A stretch of DNA of 64,000 nucleotides, taken from assembly GCF_014648255.1 (NCBI RefSeq), contig NZ_BMQT01000002.1, positions 124,001 through 188,000 on the forward strand, given 5' to 3'. Of this stretch, positions 6,808-15,730 are shown piece after piece (the stretch's first letter is position 1; the number at the start of each line of letters is the position of its first letter). This stretch comes from Nocardioides albus. GTDB lineage: Bacteria; Actinomycetota; Actinomycetes; Propionibacteriales; Nocardioidaceae. Under the pieces are notes generated by a model, which saw nothing but the letters and a program-made list of their open reading frames with translations, ran no database searches and was not told the origin of the DNA. The position numbers and the translations under genes are program-made.

Positions 6808-7969
6808 TGTCGACATGGACGCCTTCTTCGTGTCTGTGGCGATCAGGCACCAGCCCGATCTCTGGGACCAGCCGGTCGTCGTCGGGGGACATGCCAGAGG
6901 CGTGGTGACCTGCGCCAACTATCCCGCCCGGGCCTACGGGATCCATGCCGCGATGCCCGGCTCGATGGCGAGGCGGCTGTGCCCGCAGCTCGTCTCGGTC
7001 CGTCTCGACTTCGGTGAGGTCGCGGAGGTCTCCCGTCAGGTCCGCGAGATCTTCCGTCGCGCCACCCCGCTGGTCGAGGTGGTCAGCGTCGACGAGGCGT
7101 TCCTCGACGTCAGCGGGGCGACCCTGCTCTTCGGGAGCCCCGAGCAGATCGCGCAGCGGATCCGGCGCCAGATCGCCGAGGAGCTCAAGATCACCTGCTC
7201 GGTCGGCGTCGCGCCGACGCCGAGCGTGGCCAAGGTCGGCAGCCGCAAGGCCAAGCCGGACGGCGTGGTGGTCGTCCGCCCCGAGGACATCCCCGGCTTC
7301 CTCCACCCGCTCGACGTCGGTGAGCTCTACGGCGTCGGCCCGAGCACCCGGACCCGGCTCAGGCGGCTCGGGTTCGAGACGGTCGGCGACCTCGCCCGCA
7401 CCCCGGTCCCGACCCTCCACCAGATCCTCGGCCGGCGCCTCGGTGGCCATCTTCACCGGCTCGCCACCGGCACCGACCGGCGCGAGCTGACCGGGCGGCT
7501 GGGTCCGGAGCTGCCGGACCGATCAACCGGGGCCCAGGAGACCTTCGGCCACGACCTGAGCGACCGCGAGGACATCGTCCGCGAGCTGCTGCGCCTCTCG
7601 GCCCGCGTCACGCGCCGGATGCGAAAGGCAGGCACGGTCGGCCGCACGGTCGCCCTGACGGTCCGGTTCACCGACTTCAAGACGATCTCCCGCTCCCGCA
7701 CGCTGCCCGACCCCACCGATGTCACCCAGGAGGTGCACGCCACGGTCGTCCGTCTCTACGACGAGCTGAACCTCCGTGGCCGGGCGCTACGCCTGGTCGG
7801 GGTCCGGGTCGAGCACCTGGTCGAGCGTGAGGGGACCGACCGCCAGTTGGTGCTCGGCGAGCGGGAACGAGGCTGGTCCGACGCCGATCGCGCCGTGGAC
7901 CAGGTCGCCGAGCGCTTCGGATCCAGCCTCGTACGCCGCGCCAGCCTCCTCCGCAACGGCCAGGGTTGA
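6764..7969 (+). CDS. dinB: DNA polymerase IV (Y-family, translesion)
   Basis: DinB copies damaged or mispaired DNA with low fidelity. The 401-residue protein has the Y-family palm signatures HVDMDAFF (15-22), supplying the first metal-binding Asp, and SVDEAFLD (108-115), supplying the catalytic Asp-Glu pair. A helix-hairpin-helix region 'LYGVGPSTRTRLRRLGFETVG' style segment (about 188-205) and a C-terminal little-finger domain follow. GTG at 6764 is chosen because GGAGG lies six bases upstream and no closer start exists before the conserved HVDMD; the start is inside a strong RNA stem. The gene is third in a run that begins at a LexA box, fitting SOS induction. The C-terminus shows no clear clamp-binding motif that I can identify. 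Confidence 0.9.
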   Translation: MTSSAGAPEATPILHVDMDAFFVSVAIRHQPDLWDQPVVVGGHARGVVTCANYPARAYGIHAAMPGSMARRLCPQLVSVRLDFGEVAEVSRQVREIFRRATPLVEVVSVDEAFLDVSGATLLFGSPEQIAQRIRRQIAEELKITCSVGVAPTPSVAKVGSRKAKPDGVVVVRPEDIPGFLHPLDVGELYGVGPSTRTRLRRLGFETVGDLARTPVPTLHQILGRRLGGHLHRLATGTDRRELTGRLGPELPDRSTGAQETFGHDLSDREDIVRELLRLSARVTRRMRKAGTVGRTVALTVRFTDFKTISRSRTLPDPTDVTQEVHATVVRLYDELNLRGRALRLVGVRVEHLVEREGTDRQLVLGERERGWSDADRAVDQVAERFGSSLVRRASLLRNGQG

Positions 7970-8114
7970 CGCAACCGCCGGTTTGCTTGACACAATCAGC
8001 TCAGGTTGTGCCATGTGGCAGAACGTCGAGGGGCAAGAATTTTCCGGGCTCCCTACCGCCTTCAGGGTGGCGAGCCTAGACTTGGAGATGCCCCAACAGG
8101 ACATGGGAGGTACG

Positions 8115-8483
8115 GTGCCACTCTCGGAAGAGGAGCTTCGCCTGCTCGAGCAGATGGAGCGCGCGCTCTCGGCGGAGGACCCGAAGTTCGCCTCCGCCCT
8201 CCGAGGCACGGCTTTGCGCCGTGCCCAACGTCGGCATGCGGTCATCGCGGGCGTCGTGCTCGCCGGTGGAGTCGCGCTGCTGATGACCGGTGTGATCTCA
8301 CAGATGTGGGTCGTCGGGGTGGTCGGCTTCTTGGTGATGCTGGCCTCGACCTCTGTGCTGCTCACCGCTCTGCGCGGCGCTGCCACGGTCGAGGACGACG
8401 ACGGGGACCGCGAGCCACGCAGCTCGTTCCTCGATCGCGCCAGCGAGCGCTGGAAGCAGCGTCGCCGCGACAACGACCTCTAG
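8115..8483 (+). CDS. DUF3040 membrane protein
   Basis: The 122-residue protein starts VPLSEEELRLLEQMERAL and continues AEDPKFASALRG, the conserved N-terminal signature of DUF3040 proteins, small actinobacterial membrane proteins of unknown function. Two hydrophobic helices (about 48-66 and 71-90) follow, then an acidic and basic tail that should be cytoplasmic. GTG at 8115 is preferred because GGGAGG lies four to five bases upstream and it restores the family's usual start; an ATG at 8089 would add nine atypical residues. A possible -10 TAGACT is at 8077-8082. Genes of this family often lie near the mraZ end of the dcw cluster, as here. It is convergent with the transglutaminase gene, 31 nt apart. 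Confidence 0.8.
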   Translation: MPLSEEELRLLEQMERALSAEDPKFASALRGTALRRAQRRHAVIAGVVLAGGVALLMTGVISQMWVVGVVGFLVMLASTSVLLTALRGAATVEDDDGDREPRSSFLDRASERWKQRRRDNDL

Positions 8484-8514
8484 ACCCTGGATCTCGGTCA
8501 GAGAAGAGGCCGTC

Positions 8515-10803
8515 TCACGACGAGATCAGCTCCCGCTCGGACCGCGCTGTCGGTCCGGCGGCTGCTGCCGTCGGACGGCGGAAGACCGACGCCGGCCACA
8601 GGCGAGCCCGGCGCCGGGTACGTCGGTCGGCGTGCTCCCTGAGGGCGGCCGAGACCAGCCGTACGTCGTCCCCGACCGATGCGGCGTCGCCGTGCTCGGC
8701 GTAGCGGTTGCGCTCGACGGCAGCGACGATCCGCTGCAGCGCGTACATCGGCTCGCGATCCAGCAGGTGCGGGGCGAGCCCGGTCGCCTCCTCCCGCGGT
8801 GATCGTGCCCCGGACCAGGGGAGATCCAGGTCGATCGCGGTGTCGCCCAGCTCGGCCCATCCGGCTTCCGCGTCGCCCGCCAGCCGAGCCGTACGCCGCC
8901 GGCGCCGGATCAGGGCCGGCGCCGTGAGTGCCGCCGCGCCGATCAGGGCCGCGATCCCCAGACCGATCCAGACAGCGCCGGCCCCGGACTCCTCGGTGCC
9001 GGTCTCGGCGACCTCGGTGGTGTCGGGCTCCTCGCGCTGCGGCCGGTTGGGGACCGGTGCGGCGCTCGCGTCGGTGCTCGGGACAGGCGCATCCGGCTCG
9101 GCACGGACGTTGCCCAGTGCGCCCGTGGTGTAGTCCGGCTCGCTGGTGTCGGCGGCCGCCGGGGTGGGTTCGAAGCGGATCCAGCCGATGTCCTCGAACC
9201 ACAGCTCGGGCCAGGCGTGCAGGTCGCGGCCACGGAACTGCCAGGCGCCGTCCGCGTTCTGGTCGCCGCCGAGGAAGCCGAAGGCGACCCGAGCCGGGAT
9301 GTCGAGCTGGCGGGCGAGCACGGCCATCGCCGTGGCGTACTGCTGGCAGTAGCCGACCTTGTTATCGGTCAGGAAGTCCACCAGTGCGGCGCCGTCGGTG
9401 CCGACGTCGCGTTCCAGGCTGTAGGTGAACTCGCCGCTGTGCCGGAACCAGTTCTGCAGGGCGACGGCTTTGGTGAACGGCCTGTCCTGGCCGGCGGTCC
9501 GCTCCAGGGCGATCTCCTCGATCTCGTCGGGGAGCAGCGGGAGCTCCGTCATGCCCGTCGGGGCGCCGACACCGGGCTCGCCGGCGGCCAGCAGGCGCTC
9601 CTGGGTGGGTTCGACCGGGGCCGCTGTCACCCGCCAGGTCTCTCCGGCGATGGTCTCGTCGCGGCCCTCGGTGGACATGAAGTCGAGGGTGTCCTCGTCG
9701 TAGCGCCAGGGCCCGTTCGCGGTGACGTCGAGGGGGTGGGTGAAGACCGGGAGCCACGTCGACTCGAAATTGTCGCTGGCTCTCAGCTCATAGGTCGTGG
9801 GCTCGCCCAGCAGGGTCTCGTCCGACATCGGCGGCTCGAAGGTGGCCACGCCGGTCTGGTCGGAGGGCACGTCGCGGTTGCCCGAGGTCCACTCCGTGCC
9901 GGTGAACTTGGTCAGCGCCCCCACCCGCAGATAGGACGGGGGAGTCTCGGTGTCACCGTTGGTGGGGAGCACGGTCACCATCACCTGGTCGCTCTGCCGC
10001 CGCAGGTCGTCGTAGAGCCCGACGGTGGGGTTGATCACCCGCAACGGCCCGTCGCCGTCGCCCGCCCCCAGGCCGGGGAGGGTGACGCTCGGGCTGGGCA
10101 GCCAGGCCGGGGCGAGCAGGGCGATCGCGACGGCGGAGACGCCGATGACCGCCGGGCCGGCGGCGGGCACCACCGGCAGGTCCTCGTCGAGACGCCTGCC
10201 CCAGCGACCGAGCTGCTGAGCACGGTCGAGTCGCAGCATCACCAGGAACGAGGTCGCAGTGAGCGCGAAGACGACCCAGGAGACCCCGCCCCAGCCGCCG
10301 GCGCCGATGATCGTGAACGGCACCGTGAAGACGCCGAGGACCACGAGGCCCATCATCGGCGGGCGCCGCAGCGTGACGGCCAAGATGTCGGCCAGCAGCA
10401 CCGCCGCCACCCCGCTCGGGACGAGATAGGCGGCCACCTCCGATGCTGACATCGGCAGGTCGAACGGGTTGAACGCGGCGTACGCCTCGGTCATCTCGGC
10501 CACGACTCGCGCCCGACCGCTGCCGACGACGGGGAAGGGGTGCTGCACGACCAGCAGGCCGGTCGCGATCGTCCCGAGAAGCACCTGCAGCAGCACCACG
10601 ACCGAGCCGTGCACGCGCAGCAGCCGCGCGGAAATGCCGGTGCCGACTACGAGCAGGCCGGCAACCAGGATCGGGCCCAGGTAGGGGAACCGGGAGCTGG
10701 TGAACGAGCCCCACGAGGACAGCGACAGCAGGACGGTCACGAAGCACGTCAGCGGCACCACCATCGCGGGCGCGACGCCGCGTACGTCGGAAGAGGTCAT
10801 CAT
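8515..10803 (-). CDS. TgpA-type membrane transglutaminase-like protein (DUF3488/DUF4129)
   Basis: This 762-residue protein has an N-terminal multi-helix membrane domain (about residues 12-240, DUF3488-like), an extracytoplasmic region containing a transglutaminase-like fold, one further membrane helix ('VWIGLGIAALIGAAALTAP') and a C-terminal cytoplasmic DUF4129-like tail. The catalytic Cys is in 'KVGYCQQYATAM' (Cys486) and the His in 'RDLHAWPELWF' (His529), so the active site looks intact. Such proteins are usually encoded with MoxR and DUF58 partners; their substrates are poorly known, although protease or crosslinking roles have been proposed. It overlaps the DUF58 gene by ATGA, indicating coupled translation, and is the last gene of the three-gene operon. 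Confidence 0.85.
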   Translation of the reverse strand: MMTSSDVRGVAPAMVVPLTCFVTVLLSLSSWGSFTSSRFPYLGPILVAGLLVVGTGISARLLRVHGSVVVLLQVLLGTIATGLLVVQHPFPVVGSGRARVVAEMTEAYAAFNPFDLPMSASEVAAYLVPSGVAAVLLADILAVTLRRPPMMGLVVLGVFTVPFTIIGAGGWGGVSWVVFALTATSFLVMLRLDRAQQLGRWGRRLDEDLPVVPAAGPAVIGVSAVAIALLAPAWLPSPSVTLPGLGAGDGDGPLRVINPTVGLYDDLRRQSDQVMVTVLPTNGDTETPPSYLRVGALTKFTGTEWTSGNRDVPSDQTGVATFEPPMSDETLLGEPTTYELRASDNFESTWLPVFTHPLDVTANGPWRYDEDTLDFMSTEGRDETIAGETWRVTAAPVEPTQERLLAAGEPGVGAPTGMTELPLLPDEIEEIALERTAGQDRPFTKAVALQNWFRHSGEFTYSLERDVGTDGAALVDFLTDNKVGYCQQYATAMAVLARQLDIPARVAFGFLGGDQNADGAWQFRGRDLHAWPELWFEDIGWIRFEPTPAAADTSEPDYTTGALGNVRAEPDAPVPSTDASAAPVPNRPQREEPDTTEVAETGTEESGAGAVWIGLGIAALIGAAALTAPALIRRRRRTARLAGDAEAGWAELGDTAIDLDLPWSGARSPREEATGLAPHLLDREPMYALQRIVAAVERNRYAEHGDAASVGDDVRLVSAALREHADRRTRRRARLWPASVFRRPTAAAAGPTARSERELISS

Positions 10804-12128
10804 CGCGCGGCCCCCGCTCCCGCCGCCGCGCCTCGGGTGCCGAGCTCGCGCCAGCGGGTCGCCACCGAGTCACCGGGGGCGAGGTCGACCGCCTTCCAGC
10901 CATGCTGGACCAGAAGAGGTACGCCGCTGGGCCGCCGTTGCTCGGGCGCGAGGTGTACCGCGCTCCAACCGTCGACGGCGAGCGCGAAGGCGAGTGCGGC
11001 CCCGGTGTGGTGCCGCACCCGGCGCAGGACCCCGGCGTCCTCCTCGTCGAGAGAGCCGAGGATCGCCACGGTCACCCCACCCTGTCCGGCCTCGCCGATC
11101 CAGGAGGCGTCGATGCGATGGTGATGGACGGTCTCGACCACCGCGAGCGCCTCCAGCAGGGCAGCCGCGTCGGCCTGTCCCTCACGATCGTGCCAGCCGG
11201 CGCTGGGCTGGCTGCCGCCTGCCGCGGCGAAGCCGGAGGCGATCCCGCCGCCCGAGCCGGCACCCGCCGCGGAGCCGGCCGAGGTCACCAGGCGCACGGA
11301 GTAGCCGGCCTCGACCAGATGCACCGCGACGGAGGCAGCGACCACGACTGCCTGCTCGAAGGACGAGCCCGCGCCCTGGCCGCGGTGGACCGAGCGCCGG
11401 TTGTCGAGGTAGACGGTGGCGCGCGCCTGCCAGGGCTGCTCCTCCCGGCGGACCATCAGCTCGCCGAGCCGGGCCGAGCTGGGCCAGTGCACCCGTCGGA
11501 GCTCGTCGCCGCGACGGTATTCACGCACGGTGACGTCCTCGGCGCTGCCGCCGAGGAACGCCCGAGGCCGAGAGTCGCCCGAGGAGGTGGCGTTGCCGGT
11601 CAGCGGAGTCGGAGGCAGCGGGACCACCCGCGGCGTGACCGTGAACGGGACCGTCGACTGGAAGGCGCGGTTGAGCTCGACCAGGCCGAACGGGTCGGCC
11701 ACCGTCACCCGCATCGGGCCGATGTCGAACCGGCCCCGGATCTCCGAGCGGATCTGATAGCCGAGCTTGTGGCGCCACCCGAAGCCGATCCGGTCGACCA
11801 CGAAGCGTGGACGTCCACCTAGCGCGTAGGGCACCGTCTCTTCCAGCAGCAGGGTGCCGGTGGGGATCCGGCCCTCGTTGGCGATGGTGAGCTCGACCCT
11901 GGCGGGCTGACCGGCCTCGGTCAGGTGCGGGTCGATGTTGCGTACGAGCGCGAGCCGGTAGCGGCCCAGGGCGGCGATCACCGCGGTGACCAGCGGCAGC
12001 GCGACCAGCAGCATCCCGATCCGAGACAGCGTGGACTGCTCGAGCAGGATCCCGCAGACGACTGCGGTGATCCCGGCGGCCAGGAATGCCCGGCCCCGGA
12101 CGGTCAGTCCGGACAGCGCCTCGCGCAT
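10800..12128 (-). CDS. DUF58 domain protein
   Basis: The 442-residue protein has two N-terminal membrane helices (about 13-50), a long beta-rich middle region, and the DUF58 signature 'VREYRRGDELRRVHWPSSAR' at about residues 200-220. DUF58 proteins resemble von Willebrand factor A domains and are the usual partners of MoxR AAA+ ATPases; they are thought to act as adaptors in assembly or maturation of envelope complexes. The start ATG at 12128 follows GGAGG with six bases between. The gene lies 26 nt after moxR and overlaps the transglutaminase gene by 4 nt. A glycine/alanine/serine-rich insertion occurs near residue 290. Confidence 0.85.
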   Translation of the reverse strand: MREALSGLTVRGRAFLAAGITAVVCGILLEQSTLSRIGMLLVALPLVTAVIAALGRYRLALVRNIDPHLTEAGQPARVELTIANEGRIPTGTLLLEETVPYALGGRPRFVVDRIGFGWRHKLGYQIRSEIRGRFDIGPMRVTVADPFGLVELNRAFQSTVPFTVTPRVVPLPPTPLTGNATSSGDSRPRAFLGGSAEDVTVREYRRGDELRRVHWPSSARLGELMVRREEQPWQARATVYLDNRRSVHRGQGAGSSFEQAVVVAASVAVHLVEAGYSVRLVTSAGSAAGAGSGGGIASGFAAAGGSQPSAGWHDREGQADAAALLEALAVVETVHHHRIDASWIGEAGQGGVTVAILGSLDEEDAGVLRRVRHHTGAALAFALAVDGWSAVHLAPEQRRPSGVPLLVQHGWKAVDLAPGDSVATRWRELGTRGAAAGAGAAR

Positions 12129-12154
12129 CGTTTTCCTCCCTGGAGCCCGGCAGG

Positions 12155-13132
12155 TCAGGTCTGCGGCACCGGAACGGCGGACACGACGGTCTCGAGGATG
12201 TCGTTGACCGACCGACCGTGCATCGCCGCGGAGGCGCTGGGGAGGAGACGATGGGCGAGGACCGGGCCGGTCAGCCTGCGTACGTCGTCGGGGAGGACGA
12301 ACTCGCGTCCGTGCAGAGCAGCATGAGCCTTCGCAGCCCGCAGCAGGTGCAGGCTGGCCCGCGGAGACGCGCCCAGAGCCAGCTCGTTGTTGGCCCGGGT
12401 CGCCGCGGTCAGAGCCACCGTGTAGCGGCGCACCGCGTCCGCGACGTAGATCTGGTTGACCACGCCGACCAGCTTGCGGATCTCGGCCGCGTCGGTCACC
12501 GGGTCGAGGTCGTCGAGCGGGTTGGAGGCGCTGTGGTTGGCCAGCATCGCGATCTCGGAGGCGACCGGCGGGTACCCGACCGAGACCCGTGCCATGAAGC
12601 GGTCGCGCTGCGCCTCGGGCAGCGCGTAGGTCCCCTCCATCTCGATGGGGTTCTGGGTGGCGATCACCATGAACGGCGACTCCAGCTGGTAGGTCGCGTT
12701 GTCGACCGTGACCTGATGCTCCTCCATGCACTCCAGCAGCGCCGACTGCGTCTTGGGAGAAGCGCGGTTGATCTCGTCGCCGACGACGATGTTAGCGAAG
12801 ATGCCGCCCGGGCGGAACTCGAACTCCCGGGAGTTCTGGTTGAAGATCGAGACCCCGGTGACATCGCTCGGGAGCAGATCGGGCGTGAACTGGATGCGGC
12901 GCACCGAGCAGTCGATCGAGCGCGCCAGCGCCTTCGCGAGCTGGGTCTTGCCGACCCCGGGCACGTCCTCGATCAGGAGGTGGCCCTCGGCGAGCAGCAC
13001 GGTCAGCGTGGAGTCGACGACGTCGGTCTTTCCTTCGATCACCTTCTCGATGCTGTCGCGAATGCGGCCCGCGACCCGCACCAATGTCTCGATCTCTGCC
13101 TCGTGCGATGAGGCCTCAAACGGCGTCGTCAC
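12155..13132 (-). CDS. MoxR family AAA+ ATPase
   Basis: This 325-residue ATPase has Walker A 'DVPGVGKTQLA' (GVGKT at 59-63), Walker B 'IVVGDEIN' (Asp119-Glu120), a sensor 'MVIATQNPIEMEGTY', and a C-terminal lid domain, all in the order of MoxR proteins. MoxR ATPases act as chaperones in the maturation of protein complexes, commonly with DUF58 and transglutaminase-like partners, which follow here in an operon. GTG at 13132 is chosen because GGAAGGA lies six bases upstream; a longer frame exists but its first 24 codons look non-coding. The promoter should lie in 13133-13310, divergent from mraZ. Confidence 0.9.
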   Translation of the reverse strand: MTTPFEASSHEAEIETLVRVAGRIRDSIEKVIEGKTDVVDSTLTVLLAEGHLLIEDVPGVGKTQLAKALARSIDCSVRRIQFTPDLLPSDVTGVSIFNQNSREFEFRPGGIFANIVVGDEINRASPKTQSALLECMEEHQVTVDNATYQLESPFMVIATQNPIEMEGTYALPEAQRDRFMARVSVGYPPVASEIAMLANHSASNPLDDLDPVTDAAEIRKLVGVVNQIYVADAVRRYTVALTAATRANNELALGASPRASLHLLRAAKAHAALHGREFVLPDDVRRLTGPVLAHRLLPSASAAMHGRSVNDILETVVSAVPVPQT

Positions 13133-13308
13133 ATCGCGTCCTTCCGACTCACACCTGCTTATGGGGAACACCGTACGGGGTAGTGCCCACGGCGTCTGCG
13201 GCATTCACCCGACTGTGACCTGTGGACAGGGCCTTCGACGGCCGCTTTCGTGCCCGCGGCCAAGGGCCGGATGTGGTGGCAGAACGCACCGAGGGGGAGG
13301 AAGGTGGT

Positions 13309-13350
13309 TTGAAAGTGGGGAATAGTGGGGTACGGTGGGGCAAAGTGGAG
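13309..13350 (+). promoter_or_regulatory. mraZ promoter with four MraZ boxes
   Basis: Four GTGGGG-type boxes start at 13315, 13325, 13335 and 13345 (the last is GTGGAG), spaced exactly 10 nt apart. MraZ is known to bind direct repeats of this kind (TGGGN separated by about five bases) and repress its own operon. A -35-like TTGAAA (13309-13314) and -10-like TACGGT (13331-13336) lie within the repeat, 16 bases apart, so MraZ binding would cover the promoter. Confidence 0.85.
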
Positions 13351-13387
13351 GAACGATCCACGTTGAGCTGACCGCGGGGGCGAGCAC

Positions 13388-13810
13388 ATGTTCTTCATGG
13401 GCACGTACACGCCGAAGCTCGACGAGAAGGGCCGGGTCTTCCTCCCGGCAAAGTTTCGAGATCGACTGGCGGAGGGGGTTGTCGTGACGCAAGGTCAGGA
13501 GAACTGCCTCGTCGTCTGGCCCGAGGACGTCTTCATGCAGGAGGCGCAGCGGGCCCAGCAGACGCCGCTCACCTCTCGGGACGCACGTGACTACGCCCGT
13601 GTCCTCTTCGCGGGGGCCGAGCAGACGACACCCGACAAGCAAGGCCGGATCGGCATCCCGCCGCTCCTGCGTGACTACGCCGGGATCGTCAAGGACGTGG
13701 TCGTGATCGGTGTGATGGACCGGATCGAGATCTGGGACCCGGCCAAGTGGGCGGAGTACTCCGCGGGTGCACAGGCCAAGTTCGCAGACCTGGACGAGTC
13801 GGCGGACTGA
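13388..13810 (+). CDS. mraZ: Transcriptional regulator MraZ
   Basis: MraZ is a DNA-binding repressor of the division and cell wall cluster. The 140-residue protein has two copies of the SpoVT/AbrB-like fold, the first beginning 'MFFMGTYTPKLDEKGRVFLP' and the second around 'TPDKQGRIGIPPLL'; each has the D-x-K-x-R-(V/I) motif of the family ('LDEKGRVFLP' and 'PDKQGRIGIP'). The length is standard. It is the first gene of the cluster and sits directly downstream of four MraZ boxes, so it very likely regulates itself. A purine-rich GGGGGCGAG lies just before ATG at 13388. The 261-nt gap to rsmH holds a structured RNA element. Confidence 0.96.
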   Translation: MFFMGTYTPKLDEKGRVFLPAKFRDRLAEGVVVTQGQENCLVVWPEDVFMQEAQRAQQTPLTSRDARDYARVLFAGAEQTTPDKQGRIGIPPLLRDYAGIVKDVVVIGVMDRIEIWDPAKWAEYSAGAQAKFADLDESAD

Positions 13811-13872
13811 TAAAGGGACAGATCGACAAAGCGACAAGTACCGAGCAGATCAGAAACAAGACAAGTCAACAG

Positions 13873-13991
13873 CGGATCCGCAGGACGAGGTCTCAGTCCC
13901 GCTCCACCCATCCAGCCATCCGGGGCACCTTCCCCGGTTCCGGACGGCACCCGATGACGGAGCGGGCATGAGACCTGGCTCTGCGGATCCG
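13873..13991 (+). ncRNA. Probable mraW RNA element (cis-regulatory leader of rsmH)
   Basis: Long arms pair across the mraZ-rsmH gap: 13873-13883 with 13981-13991 (CGGATCCGCAG with CTGCGGATCCG, perfect), continuing inward through GAGGTCTCA/TGAGACCT and CCCGCTCC/GGAGCGGG with small internal loops. A second hairpin, CCGGGG-CACCTT-CCCCGG (13920-13937), lies inside. A structured element named the mraW motif has been described upstream of mraW (rsmH) in Actinobacteria; position and general form agree, but I cannot align to that model here. Its ligand or mechanism is not known to me. Confidence 0.7.
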
Positions 13992-14071
13992 TGGCGTTGT
14001 CAGCCCGTCGCACTGCCACAGGCGGCGGGAGAACACACACCAGACGAAGCCGTGCGATGGGGGTCGAGGCG

Positions 14072-15067
14072 GTGACGAACCAGAAGCACGTGCCGGTGAT
14101 GCTCGACCGCATCGTCGACCTGCTCGCGCCGGCGCTCGCCGATGGCGGCGTCCTTGTGGACTGCACGACCGGTCACGGTGGCCACACCGAGGCGGTCTTG
14201 GAGCGGATCCCCGGTGCCCGGGTGATCGGCATCGACCGGGACACCTACGCCCTCGGCATCGCGGGGGAGCGGCTGGCCCGTTTCGGTGACCGGTGGACGG
14301 GCGTCCACGCGGTCTACGACGAGATCCTCGACGTGATCGCCGAGCAGGGCCTGGACGAGGTCCAGGCGGTGCTCTTCGACCTCGGCGTCTCCTCGATGCA
14401 GCTCGACCAGCGCGAGCGCGGCTTCGCCTACGCGGAGGACGCGCCGCTCGACATGCGGATGGACGCCACCCGGGGCCAGACCGCGGCGGACGTCCTCAAC
14501 ACCTACTCCGCGGCCGACCTGACCCGGATCCTGCGGGACTACGGCGAGGAGAAGTTCGCCAAGAAGATCGCCTACGCCGTCGTCAACCGTCGCGAGAAGG
14601 TGCCGTTCACGACGAGCGGACCTCTGGTGGAGCTCCTCTACGCGGAGATCCCGGCTCCGGCCCGTCGCACCGGCGGACATCCGGCCAAGCGCACCTTCCA
14701 GGCGCTGCGGATGGAGGTCAACGACGAGCTCGGGGCGCTGCGTACGGCACTTCCGGCCTCGCTCGAGGCCGTCGGTGTCGGTGGCCGGGTGGTGGTCGAG
14801 TCCTACCACTCGCTCGAGGACAGGCTCACCAAACGAGCCTTCGCCGAGGCGACGAAGCTGGACGTACCTCCGGACATGCCGTTCGTGCCGCCCGAGGCGG
14901 AACCGTCGTTCCGTCTGCTCACCCGTGGTTCCGAGCAGGCCAACGAAGCAGAGATCGAGGAGAACCCGCGCGCCGCCTCGGTGCGACTTCGCGCGGTGGA
15001 GCGCACGAAGCGCCGGACCAATCCACGAGCCAATACAGCCAAGCCAACCCCTGGAGCGACCAGATGA
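14072..15067 (+). CDS. rsmH: 16S rRNA (cytosine-1402 N4)-methyltransferase
   Basis: RsmH (MraW) methylates N4 of C1402 in 16S rRNA using S-adenosylmethionine. The protein begins '[17 protein letters not shown]' and has the family motifs '[14 protein letters not shown]' (SAM binding), 'GIDRDTYAL', '[12 protein letters not shown]', '[16 protein letters not shown]' and '[13 protein letters not shown]'. About 331 residues from GTG 14072 is normal. The start is uncertain: ATG at 14057 is in frame five codons upstream, but a GAGG lies five bases before GTG 14072 and homologues start close to HVPVML. It is the second gene of the dcw cluster, preceded by a structured RNA element, and overlaps ftsL by ATGA. 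Confidence 0.94.
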   Translation: MTNQKHVPVMLDRIVDLLAPALADGGVLVDCTTGHGGHTEAVLERIPGARVIGIDRDTYALGIAGERLARFGDRWTGVHAVYDEILDVIAEQGLDEVQAVLFDLGVSSMQLDQRERGFAYAEDAPLDMRMDATRGQTAADVLNTYSAADLTRILRDYGEEKFAKKIAYAVVNRREKVPFTTSGPLVELLYAEIPAPARRTGGHPAKRTFQALRMEVNDELGALRTALPASLEAVGVGGRVVVESYHSLEDRLTKRAFAEATKLDVPPDMPFVPPEAEPSFRLLTRGSEQANEAEIEENPRAASVRLRAVERTKRRTNPRANTAKPTPGATR

Positions 15068-15651
15068 GCATCGCCGCCGCGCCACAGGCGCCTGTGCGTG
15101 GCCCGGACCGGGCCCGCGAGACGACCCAGACCCGGCTCACCGCCGTCCCGGCACCGCTTCCGGCGCCGACGGCGCCCCGACTCCCGTTCGTCGTGCTCGT
15201 CTCGATGCTGCTCGTCGGCGGCGTCGTGGGCCTGCTCGTCTTCAACACCTCCATGCAGCAGTCGGCCTTCCAGGAGCAGCGCCTCCAGGAGCAGGCGACC
15301 ACCTTGGCCGCCCGGGAGCAGGCGCTCGACGGTGAGCTGAAGAAGATGGAGGATCCGCACAAGATCGCCGCCGAGGCGAAGGAGCTCGGCATGGTCGTCC
15401 CGCAGAACGCGGCCATGCTGCGGGTCCCCGACGCGAAGGTCGAGGGCGAGGCGGCCCCGGCCAACCGCTCCGCGACGCCGCCGCTGCACCCCAAGGTCGC
15501 CAAGCCGTACAGCGTGCTGGTCGCCGAGCAGAAGGCTGAGGACGCGGCAGCCGCGAAGAAGAAGGCGGCCGAGCAGGCGAAGAAGAAGCGCGCCCAGGAG
15601 ACGACGCAGGTGCAGGAGCAGCAGCGTACGTCTCCGGATGAGGCTCGCTGA
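15064..15651 (+). CDS. ftsL: FtsL-like septum formation protein
   Basis: The 195-residue protein has a proline-rich cytoplasmic tail, a single membrane helix at about 40-60 ('[20 protein letters not shown]'), then a coiled-coil stretch (about 66-100, '[17 protein letters not shown]') and a Lys/Ala/Gln-rich tail of low complexity. This bitopic plan, and its position between rsmH and ftsI, identify it as the actinobacterial FtsL, part of the FtsQLB complex that activates septal peptidoglycan synthesis. Sequence identity among FtsL proteins is poor, so position carries most of the weight. It overlaps rsmH by ATGA, so translation is coupled. Overlapping 14 nt of another frame at the end is not ftsI, whose real start is 80 nt further on. 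Confidence 0.8.
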   Translation: MSIAAAPQAPVRGPDRARETTQTRLTAVPAPLPAPTAPRLPFVVLVSMLLVGGVVGLLVFNTSMQQSAFQEQRLQEQATTLAAREQALDGELKKMEDPHKIAAEAKELGMVVPQNAAMLRVPDAKVEGEAAPANRSATPPLHPKVAKPYSVLVAEQKAEDAAAAKKKAAEQAKKKRAQETTQVQEQQRTSPDEAR

Positions 15652-15730
15652 AGGCGAGTCGCTGGCTGGTCCCAGGGGTCGCCTGGGACACACTGGCAAC
15701 ACCAGTCACATCAGTAGGGAGGGGCCGGCG

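Noticed and set aside
15638..15730. An upstream start for ftsI at 15638
   Set aside because: The extra 31 residues are not conserved and the strong GGGAGGGG site is placed for the ATG at 15731.
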